Of a DNA stretch of 5,097 bases, positions 1 to 5,097 are shown in pieces. Where the stretch lies: NCBI GenBank assembly GCA_030150595.1, contig JASLFQ010000064.1:1-5097 (forward strand), in the 5' to 3' direction. The position numbers were made by a program, and so were the translations under genes. The DNA is from Aquirhabdus sp. (lineage in GTDB: Bacteria; Pseudomonadota; Gammaproteobacteria; Pseudomonadales; Moraxellaceae). The notes beneath the pieces were generated by a model. The model ran no database searches. It was not told the DNA's origin and saw nothing but the letters and a program-made list of their open reading frames with translations. Position 1 is the stretch's first letter; every line of letters begins with the position of its first letter.

Positions 1-1364
1 GGGCGCAACTCCGCCGAAGGTGGGCGAGTGATGACACGCTCAGGAATGACAGGCGTTTCTTCCAGTGAATTACGGAAGTTGGCGAGTTCATAAACTTGTG
101 TTTTATACACGTCTTTCAGCACATCAAATCCGCCAGCCATATCACCATACAAGGTTGCGTAGCCAACTGACATTTCTGATTTATTCCCTGTCGTCAGAAC
201 CAAATGACCAAACTTATTGGAGAGCGCCATCAGCAAAGTGCCACGTGCACGTGCTTGTAGATTTTCTTCAGTAGAGTCGACAGGTGAGTCGCCAAATAAT
301 GGTGCCAGTGTCTGTGTGAAACTATCTACAATATGATGAATTTCAGCAACATGATAGCCAACATTCAAACGCTGTGCTTGGGCTTCAGCATCTTCGATAC
401 TCATTGCCGCGGTATAAGCATATGGCATCATGACGGCGTTTACGCGTTCTGCACCGAGCGCATCCACAGCAATTGCTAAGCATAAAGCCGAGTCAATGCC
501 GCCTGATAACCCGATAATGACACCTGGAAAACCAGAGTGATTCACATAGTCACTGACCGCAAGCACAAGTGCTTGATAGATCTCTGCGAGTTTTGGTAAT
601 GGTTTAATAGGTTCTTGGACAACAAACGCGCGTTGTTCAAGATCAAAGTTGACAAATAGCAATTCGCTTTCAAAGCGACCTGCTTCTGCGGCAATTTGAC
701 CATCTGGATTGACGGCAATTGAACCACCATCAAAGACGAGATCGTCTTGTCCGCCAACTAAATTCACTGAAGCAATCGCAATGTTATTTTCTTGCGCGCG
801 ATGTGTCAGCAGTGAGCGACGCAGTTCTTGCTTGCCAATTTGGAATGGTGAAGCGTTGAGCACGAGAACCAACTCAGCCCCATTTTCTTTAAGCGTCTTG
901 ATCGGTTGGCGATGCCAAATATCTTCACAGATGAGTAAACCAACTTTGCGGCCACTCATTTCAAAGATCACGCTATCAGTTCCAGCTTTGAAATAACGCG
1001 CTTCATCGAAAACACTATAATTCGGCAATTGTTGTTTGCGATAGATACCGCGTTGCACACCTTGGGCGAAAACACCTGCGCCATTAAAGCGCTTTTTGCC
1101 ATCATTTAATGGATAGCCAACGACGATCACGATGCCTTCAATTGCTGCGATTTCTGCTAAAGCGGCGTTGATGCGCGTGGCGAGGCTTGGGCGAAGGAGT
1201 AGATCTTCTAGTGGATAGCCAGTTAATGCAAGTTCAGGAAACACAATAATTTGCGCGCCTTTTTCACGTGCAGTGTTGGCTTGTTCAATAATTTTTTTGG
1301 TATTGCCTGCGATGTCGCCGACAAGAAAAGTAGATTGCGCTAATGCGAGGGTTAAAACACTCAT
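1..1364 (-). CDS. nadE: Glutamine-dependent NAD+ synthase, C-terminus cut by window edge
   Basis: Catalyses the last step of NAD+ biosynthesis in the cytoplasm: deamido-NAD+ is adenylylated by ATP and then amidated with ammonia released from glutamine. The visible 454 residues form one open frame from the ATG at 1364-1362. Residues 1-~260 are a nitrilase-type amidase domain with the triad recognisable as E44 (in FPELALTGYP), K110 (RKQQLP) and C146 (LICEDIW). Residues ~265 onward are the synthase domain: the ATP-pyrophosphatase P-loop SGGIDSA lies at 287-293, followed by MMPYAYTAAMS (312-322), ENLQARARG (367-375), TTGNKSE (391-397) and YGDMAGGF (406-413). The frame leaves the window at PPSAELR, a conserved segment near the end of the protein. 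Family members of this type are about 540 residues, so roughly 85 are missing (known length, inferred deficit). No frameshift is visible. The start has only a weak GGAA upstream. It is divergent from the small gene at 1557. Confidence 0.96.
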   Translation of the reverse strand, partial: MSVLTLALAQSTFLVGDIAGNTKKIIEQANTAREKGAQIIVFPELALTGYPLEDLLLRPSLATRINAALAEIAAIEGIVIVVGYPLNDGKKRFNGAGVFAQGVQRGIYRKQQLPNYSVFDEARYFKAGTDSVIFEMSGRKVGLLICEDIWHRQPIKTLKENGAELVLVLNASPFQIGKQELRRSLLTHRAQENNIAIASVNLVGGQDDLVFDGGSIAVNPDGQIAAEAGRFESELLFVNFDLEQRAFVVQEPIKPLPKLAEIYQALVLAVSDYVNHSGFPGVIIGLSGGIDSALCLAIAVDALGAERVNAVMMPYAYTAAMSIEDAEAQAQRLNVGYHVAEIHHIVDSFTQTLAPLFGDSPVDSTEENLQARARGTLLMALSNKFGHLVLTTGNKSEMSVGYATLYGDMAGGFDVLKDVYKTQVYELANFRNSLEETPVIPERVITRPPSAELR

Positions 1365-1449
1365 TTTTGATCAAATTTCCAAAGAAAGCTCACTCAGTTC
1401 CTAAGTGGCTGTGACTATAATTTATGTGTGCTCACTATATCGCAGGCAG

Positions 1450-1472
1450 CTGCATTTATACAGAAAATGCAG
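1450..1472. repeat. Perfect 8-bp inverted repeat, possible operator
   Basis: CTGCATTT at 1450-1457 is the exact reverse complement of AAATGCAG at 1465-1472, separated by 7 bases. It has no following T-run, so it does not look like an intrinsic terminator. It lies about 80 bp upstream of both nadE and the gene at 1557, which suits a regulator-binding site or an RNA hairpin. The regulator, if any, is unknown, and the arms do not match an NAD-repressor motif that I can name with confidence. Confidence 0.4.
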
Positions 1473-1487
1473 TAATGATTTTTGGGT

Positions 1488-1498
1488 AAAAGTGTGAC
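1488..1498 (+). repeat. Left copy of an 11-nt inverted pair flanking the small gene
   Basis: AAAAGTGTGAC here is the exact reverse complement of GTCACACTTTT at 1843-1853. The match stops at 11 bases on both sides. The pair brackets the small gene and its AT-rich downstream region. It may be a repeated protein-binding site in two regulatory regions, a remnant of terminal inverted repeats, or coincidence. No target-site duplication is visible outside the pair. Confidence 0.4.
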
Positions 1499-1521
1499 TT
1501 AGTGGTAGAAATATACATTAT
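1494..1521 (+). promoter_or_regulatory. Candidate weak promoter for the gene at 1557
   Basis: GTGACT (1494-1499, four matches to TTGACA) is followed after 16 bp by CATTAT (1516-1521, four matches to TATAAT). Transcription would start around 1528, giving a short leader before the ATG at 1557. In such AT-rich DNA matches of this quality are common by chance, so this is a positional guess. Confidence 0.2.
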
Positions 1522-1556
1522 TGTAATATAGGTTTTTTTAGAGTGGCATATTTTTC

Positions 1557-1763
1557 ATGTTGAAATTAATCATTATTTTTATATTTCTATACTTCAGTAT
1601 ACGTTGGGTATGGCGTGTGATCTCTCCTATAATACCTACACCACAAGCGCCGATAGAATTAAAGGCATGTGAATACTACGGAATCTTGGTGCGTGTTGAT
1701 CGTGGCGTTGTCGTGAATGGATGTTTTTATTGCAGTCATGACCATGCTAATAGAAAGATGTGA
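1557..1763 (+). CDS. Small membrane-anchored protein, PP0621-family-like, with rearranged cysteines
   Basis: A 68-residue protein of unknown function. Residues 3-~22 are a hydrophobic, aromatic-rich helix interrupted by R16 and R20, which looks like an uncleaved N-terminal membrane anchor. A Pro-rich linker follows (24-32), then a small cytoplasmic or periplasmic tail with C38, C56, C59, H61 and H63. The order anchor, linker, CxxCG-like motif, then NGxxYCSxxHA matches the PP0621 family as I know it, usually about 70-80 residues and presumed to bind metal. In this copy the second cysteine of CxxC is Y41, while an extra cysteine appears at C56. The start is preceded only by a weak GAGTGG (1541-1546), and base composition is more AT-rich than the neighbours. 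Family assignment is by recall of the pattern; a real but diverging gene is more likely than a chance reading frame, because the motif order is preserved. Confidence 0.68.
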   Translation: MLKLIIIFIFLYFSIRWVWRVISPIIPTPQAPIELKACEYYGILVRVDRGVVVNGCFYCSHDHANRKM

Positions 1764-1770
1764 TTCGTAT

Positions 1771-1791
1771 AAATATTAAATATTAAATATT
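1771..1791. repeat. Three tandem copies of the 7-mer AAATATT
   Basis: AAATATT is repeated exactly at 1771-1777, 1778-1784 and 1785-1791, eight bases after the stop codon of the small gene. Each unit contains the palindrome AATATT. The tract is pure A/T and continues into TTTATAAA (1791-1798). It could be a slippage-prone microsatellite, a DNA-unwinding or AT-rich binding site, or neutral spacer. It is not part of any reading frame. Confidence 0.75.
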
Positions 1792-1842
1792 TTATAAAAA
1801 TTATATTTGCATGTGAGTTTTTGGGCTGATATTGCATACGAT

Positions 1843-1853
1843 GTCACACTTTT
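1843..1853 (-). repeat. Right copy of the 11-nt inverted pair
   Basis: GTCACACTTTT on the plus strand is the reverse complement of the copy at 1488-1498. It lies about 130 bp upstream of the pgaA start, so if it is a binding site it is placed to influence the pga promoter. It contains the half-site-like TGTGAC on the minus strand, which also occurs on the plus strand at 1410-1415 and 1493-1498. Confidence 0.4.
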
Positions 1854-1910
1854 GTTGAATTTTTTACTTCATTTTTCTGCAAACAATGTATTATGTTGTT
1901 TGGTTGTACA

Positions 1911-1938
1911 TTTTTTGTTAGTTTTTTGATCATTTTTT
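1911..1938. promoter_or_regulatory. Helically phased T-tracts upstream of pgaA
   Basis: Runs of six T occur at 1911-1916, 1922-1927 and 1933-1938, starting exactly 11 bp apart. Further runs lie upstream at 1850-1853, 1860-1865 and 1872-1876. A- or T-tracts repeated once per helical turn are known to bend DNA and are favoured by nucleoid proteins such as H-NS. The position just before the pgaA start suggests a role in promoter architecture or silencing; that role is inferred. Confidence 0.55.
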
Positions 1939-1971
1939 ATCACTCTTATATGTTTTCCGCCAAATAGGCAT

Positions 1972-1975
1972 GGGA
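1972..1975 (+). promoter_or_regulatory. Ribosome binding site that favours the pgaA start at 1985
   Basis: GGGA lies nine bases before the ATG at 1985. The earlier in-frame ATG at 1970 has only AGG one base away (1966-1968), which is too close to serve as a Shine-Dalgarno sequence. This favours the start at 1985, five codons into the longer frame. Confidence 0.5.
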
Positions 1976-1984
1976 TTTTATTTT

Positions 1985-4477
1985 ATGCAGCAGAATGCAG
2001 TACATTCTGGAGCTGTTCTCAAAAAAAATGTGCTTGGATTCCATGCGCACTCAAATTATATATTCATTTTATTAGGCTGTTTAACCTCGGCAACAAGTTG
2101 GGCTGAAAGTATTGATCCCGCCGTGAGGATTTTGCGCGAGCAAGCGGTGCTCATATCGAAGTATGGAAAGTTAGACGTCGCAATTCAAAGTCTGTACCGA
2201 TTACATGCACAATATCCTGATGATGTACGCGTGGTCGCTGATTTAATTGTTTTACTGCACCAAGCGGGACGCAACCTTGAAATTCGCCAGTTAACTGAAA
2301 ATCGGACATTTCCCAATTTCCCTGATTACGCGGTAATAGCATGGGCAGGAGCATTGCGTGACCTTCATTTGTTTGCGGAAGCGCAGCATTTGCTTGAGCC
2401 TTATAAATATAAACTAGATGTTAAAGCGCAAATTTTGTATGCCGTAGTGAGTGCTGAAGCAAATCATCCCAAGGTTGCATTAGCAGCATTGCCTGTGGTG
2501 AATTCAACGCTTGATGCGACAGATTTAGCTCAAATGGCATATGTGTATCGTTTGGCGAAGCAGCCCGCTCAAGGGTTAGCGATGAGTATGCTTGCGCGCA
2601 ATCAAGACCCTAATCAGATCGTGGCAATTCAAGAGTCTGTGTACGCTTTATCCGATCTTAATGCGACTAACGCTGCATATCTGTTAGCTGAACAACATGC
2701 TGTATTTTTTTCGCAGGAAACCTTATATCGACTGCGTGCGGATAATACGATTGCACAATTACAGGATGCTGTCGCTGAACGTGATCGTTTAGATGGTATT
2801 CGGCGATATCAAGTTCGTAATCAGCCTTTAGAGGATGTGTTAGCTGATATCGATATAAATTTGAAGGCGATTCCAAAAGACAGTCCTCAATATCGCCGTA
2901 CCGAATTTGATCGAATTTATGTGCTGCGTTTGCTGAACCGTATGTCCGAGACGATTCAAACGTATGAGCAGTTACCGTTGGATGCTCAAGTTCCTGATTA
3001 TGTGATACGTGCTGTAGCTGATGCTTATCTTGCAGTGCAACAGCCGAAGATTGCAGCGAAAATGTATACCGCGTTGTTGCAAAAGCAAAACGATGCACCC
3101 TTAGCTTTAAGTCTCTATAGAGCATTGATCGAATCAGAAAACTATAAACAAGCTGACGATGTTTTGGCGCAACTGAAACGTGTTACGCCGTCGTATGCAC
3201 ATTCTAAAGGCGCGGGCGGTGAACCTTTGCCGAATTGGGAGCGTTTGGAAGTCGATCAAACGGTGGCAATGGATTTGGCCTATCGCAATCATCTTGCAGA
3301 ATCGGAAGCCCAACTTGCCGACTTGTTTAACAGAGCGCCATATAGCATTGGTGTGATTGATGATTATGCGACTGTTTTGCGTTGGCGTGGTTGGCCTCAA
3401 TACGCTGATAAAATGACTTCAATTGCAGAGACCTATGAGCCGCAAGATCCTGCAACGCGTATCAATATTGCCAATAATGCGAGCGATCTTGAACAAATCC
3501 AACGCTGGGGCGCAACCATTGTGCCGTTGTATCAGGATTTTCCAAATGACAGCTCAGTTCAGAAAAGCTATGCAACTTGGCAAGACCGCAATAGACCATC
3601 AATTACGAGTGAATTTTCTGTCGGTGATAGTGCAGGTGGTGGCAACGCGATTGATGTGAATGGTAGTCGTGATCGGGCTTGGGAGACACGGATCAATACG
3701 CCGTGGGTGATGGATAACTGGCGGGGCTTTGTTCAGCACGATGATCGCTGGTCAGATATTGGGTCGCAAGATATACAAGATAATCGATTGGGTACGGGTC
3801 TTGAGTGGGATGGTGAGCGGCGAGATGCTTGGGTTTTATTTAGCCAACGCTTTCCACAGGATGATCATTCTGGTGTGAGTGCAGGCTGGTCACAGTGGCT
3901 GAATGATTATTGGCAATATGCTCTGAATGGTTCAACGGATTCAATGGCGATTCCACTCCGTGCTTTAGGTGCTGGATTGTCTGCCAATGATGCCAATCTC
4001 AATATTAAATGGCGGCAAAGTGAGTCAAGGTCAGCTTATCTAAACTTTGGATTGCTTAATATTGATGATGGTAATCATAGACAAACAGTATCGATCGGTG
4101 GATCCCAGCGCTTATTTGCTGGAGATGATTATGTTACCGCGGGTGGCATTGATTTATATCGTGAAGCCAATAGCCAAGCAGGCGGCACTTATTACAATCC
4201 TAAAAACTTATTCAGTACAGATGTTCGCTTGCAGCATGATTGGGTGACGTGGCGAGACTATGACCAGTCGTTGACACAAAATTTTCAAATCTCAACAGGT
4301 CTCACCGATGAAGCAGGTTATACAACCGTGCCAACATTGGATTTATCGTACCAACATACTTGGCAACTCACCCGTGTTTGGAAACTGCATTACGGAGTGG
4401 CTTGGGGAACGCATGTTTATAGTGGAGAACGAGAGCGGCGCATTAGCGGCTTACTTGGTTTCGATGGAGTATTTTAA
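1985..4477 (+). CDS. pgaA: PgaA: outer-membrane exporter of poly-beta-1,6-N-acetylglucosamine
   Basis: Exports partially deacetylated PNAG, a biofilm adhesin, through the outer membrane. From the ATG at 1985 it has 830 residues (835 from the alternative ATG at 1970), close to the roughly 810 of E. coli PgaA. Using numbering from 1970, the signal peptide has a long n-region, a hydrophobic core YIFILLGCL (30-38) and probable signal peptidase I cleavage after SATSWA at 45/46. Residues ~50-540 are alpha-helical with TPR-like repeats, for example 58-85 (ending in HAQYPDD) and ~436-460; in the family this periplasmic part contacts PgaB and the polymer. Residues ~543-835 alternate polar and Trp/Tyr/Phe-rich segments and match the length of the 16-strand PgaA barrel. 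The chain ends in Phe, the usual outer-membrane insertion signal. It overlaps pgaB by one base. Sequence divergence from E. coli looks high, but architecture and neighbour make the call firm. Confidence 0.93.
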   Translation: MQQNAVHSGAVLKKNVLGFHAHSNYIFILLGCLTSATSWAESIDPAVRILREQAVLISKYGKLDVAIQSLYRLHAQYPDDVRVVADLIVLLHQAGRNLEIRQLTENRTFPNFPDYAVIAWAGALRDLHLFAEAQHLLEPYKYKLDVKAQILYAVVSAEANHPKVALAALPVVNSTLDATDLAQMAYVYRLAKQPAQGLAMSMLARNQDPNQIVAIQESVYALSDLNATNAAYLLAEQHAVFFSQETLYRLRADNTIAQLQDAVAERDRLDGIRRYQVRNQPLEDVLADIDINLKAIPKDSPQYRRTEFDRIYVLRLLNRMSETIQTYEQLPLDAQVPDYVIRAVADAYLAVQQPKIAAKMYTALLQKQNDAPLALSLYRALIESENYKQADDVLAQLKRVTPSYAHSKGAGGEPLPNWERLEVDQTVAMDLAYRNHLAESEAQLADLFNRAPYSIGVIDDYATVLRWRGWPQYADKMTSIAETYEPQDPATRINIANNASDLEQIQRWGATIVPLYQDFPNDSSVQKSYATWQDRNRPSITSEFSVGDSAGGGNAIDVNGSRDRAWETRINTPWVMDNWRGFVQHDDRWSDIGSQDIQDNRLGTGLEWDGERRDAWVLFSQRFPQDDHSGVSAGWSQWLNDYWQYALNGSTDSMAIPLRALGAGLSANDANLNIKWRQSESRSAYLNFGLLNIDDGNHRQTVSIGGSQRLFAGDDYVTAGGIDLYREANSQAGGTYYNPKNLFSTDVRLQHDWVTWRDYDQSLTQNFQISTGLTDEAGYTTVPTLDLSYQHTWQLTRVWKLHYGVAWGTHVYSGERERRISGLLGFDGVF
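4466..4469 (+). promoter_or_regulatory. Ribosome binding site of pgaB inside the end of pgaA
   Basis: GGAG lies seven bases upstream of the pgaB ATG at 4477, inside the last codons of pgaA. Together with the TAATG stop-start overlap this fixes the pgaB start and points to translational coupling of the two genes. Confidence 0.8.
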
Positions 4478-5097
4478 TGCGTAGTCTAACCACGCCATTT
4501 GTCGAAGTACTCATTAGCATGTGGCTGCTTTTATGTGCCAGCCTCGCTTGTGCAGCATCAGATGTGACTGTGCAGATTCAACAAAACCAGTTTGTCGTTC
4601 TCGCATTTCATGACGTAAGAGAAGATGTGTTACCCGATACAGATCACGATCCGTATGCGATGAATACTGCGCGATTGGCTCATTTTTTTGATTGGATTCA
4701 AGTACACCATCTTCATCCAGTGTCGTTACAACAAATTTTGGATGCGAAGAAAAATCAAAAAAAATTGCCTGATAATGCTGTGCTCTTAACCTTTGATGAC
4801 GGGCCAGAAAGTAATTTTACGACGCTATTTCCATTGCTTAAAACCTATCATTACCCAGCATTATTGGCTTTAGAAACTGGCTGGATTACGGGGGCAGTGC
4901 CTAATGATGCTTTTGGCAAGAATGGCTTTGTCACATGGTCACAATTGCGTGAGATGAAGGCTTCGGGTTTGATTGAGTTTGCAACGCATACTCATGATTT
5001 ACATCGTGGAATTTTGGCAAATCCGCAAGGGAATTTGGAACCAGCGGCGATTACGCATTTATATAATGCTCAAAATCACAGCTATGAATCTGATGAA
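4477..5097 (+). CDS. pgaB: PgaB: periplasmic PNAG de-N-acetylase, 5' part only
   Basis: Removes some N-acetyl groups from PNAG in the periplasm, which is needed for export through PgaA. The 207 visible residues run off the right edge; the family protein is about 650-670 residues, so the end of the deacetylase domain and the whole C-terminal glycoside-hydrolase-like domain are missing. Residues 2-27 are a signal peptide. C25 follows SLA, an imperfect lipobox, so lipidation (as in E. coli PgaB) or signal peptidase I cleavage after ACAA are both possible. The carbohydrate-esterase-4 domain starts at ~39: LAFHDV carries H45, LLTFDDG carries D107 and D108, and ATHTHDLHRG carries H171 and H176. By alignment these match E. 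coli H55, D114 (catalytic base), D115, H184 and H189 (metal ligands). The start is set by a strong GGAG and a one-base overlap with pgaA. pgaC and pgaD are expected downstream. Confidence 0.94.
   Translation, partial: MRSLTTPFVEVLISMWLLLCASLACAASDVTVQIQQNQFVVLAFHDVREDVLPDTDHDPYAMNTARLAHFFDWIQVHHLHPVSLQQILDAKKNQKKLPDNAVLLTFDDGPESNFTTLFPLLKTYHYPALLALETGWITGAVPNDAFGKNGFVTWSQLREMKASGLIEFATHTHDLHRGILANPQGNLEPAAITHLYNAQNHSYESDE

Larger units (their letters stand above)
1365..1556. promoter_or_regulatory. Divergent intergenic region between nadE and the small membrane-protein gene
   Basis: This 192-bp non-coding stretch must hold the nadE promoter (leftward) and probably that of the gene at 1557 (rightward). 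A perfect TATAAT occurs on the plus strand at 1416-1421 but has no convincing -35 partner. On the minus strand the overlapping TATAGT (1419-1414) is a possible nadE -10, also without a good -35. TGTGACT occurs twice in direct orientation, at 1410-1416 and 1493-1499. An 8-bp inverted repeat lies at 1450-1472. Promoter roles are inferred only from position. Confidence 0.5.
1764..1969. promoter_or_regulatory. AT-rich intergenic region and leader of the pga operon
   Basis: This 206-bp stretch shows no coding potential or GC-rich terminator. It contains the triplicated AAATATT (1771-1791), the right copy of the 11-nt inverted pair (1843-1853) and many T-tracts, three of them phased at 11 bp (1911-1938). 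Possible -10 elements include TATTAT at 1889-1894, but none has a strong -35. In E. coli the pgaA leader carries several GGA sites bound by CsrA. Here the only GGA is at 1973-1975, inside the presumed ribosome binding site, so an E. coli-like multi-site CsrA control is not evident. Confidence 0.5.

Noticed and set aside
542..757. Minus-strand frame overlapping nadE, possible sign of a frameshift
   Set aside because: The nadE frame is continuous from 1364 to the window edge and carries every expected motif in phase, so no frameshift is needed.
709..996. 95-codon plus-strand frame opposite nadE
   Set aside because: It overlaps the conserved amidase domain of nadE on the other strand and shows no protein-like motif.
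1410..1430. Possible CRP/Vfr site beginning with TGTGA
   Set aside because: The second half-site TCACA is missing at the required spacing, here and at 1493 and 1843.
1785..1808. Possible terminator hairpin AAATAT...ATATTT
   Set aside because: The stem is only six A/T pairs with no GC content and is very weak; such pairings are expected in this AT-rich tract.
1885..1912. Inverted repeat AATGTA...TACATT upstream of pgaA
   Set aside because: Only six base pairs with a 16-base centre in AT-rich DNA; too likely by chance to list as an operator.
2667..3125. 152-codon open frame on the minus strand inside pgaA
   Set aside because: It lies entirely opposite the TPR part of pgaA, has no ribosome site or recognisable motif, and its composition looks like an antisense shadow.
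3134..3400. 88-codon minus-strand frame inside pgaA
   Set aside because: Same reason: antisense of a confidently assigned coding region with no family resemblance.

Overview
The window reads as chromosomal DNA of a moderately AT-rich gammaproteobacterium, most likely Acinetobacter or another member of the Moraxellaceae. This rests on base composition, the style of a glutamine-dependent NadE, a PP0621-like small protein and a pga exopolysaccharide operon. The genus is an inference from family resemblance; no search was run.

Layout. Positions 1-1364 (minus strand) carry the first 454 residues of glutamine-dependent NAD+ synthase (NadE): an N-terminal nitrilase-type amidase with its Glu-Lys-Cys triad, then the ATP-pyrophosphatase synthase domain. 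The last part of the gene lies beyond the left edge. Positions 1365-1556 are a divergent intergenic region with an 8-bp perfect inverted repeat. Positions 1557-1763 (plus) encode a 68-residue membrane-anchored protein that resembles the PP0621 family but has rearranged cysteines. Positions 1764-1969 are a very AT-rich region with a triplicated 7-mer and helically phased T-tracts just ahead of the next operon.

From 1985 to the right edge are the first two genes of a poly-beta-1,6-N-acetyl-D-glucosamine (PNAG) operon. pgaA is complete and encodes an outer-membrane TPR plus beta-barrel exporter. pgaB is partial, with 207 residues covering the signal peptide and most of the de-N-acetylase domain. 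The pgaA stop and pgaB start overlap as TAATG, so the two are translationally coupled. pgaC and pgaD would be expected just past the right edge. PgaB partially deacetylates PNAG in the periplasm and PgaA passes the product through the outer membrane, where it acts as a biofilm adhesin.

No RNA genes, insertion sequences or CRISPR arrays are visible, and I do not see a new multi-gene system. The less ordinary signals are concentrated in 1365-1985: the altered small protein, an 11-nt inverted pair flanking it, and the curved-DNA-like leader of pgaA.
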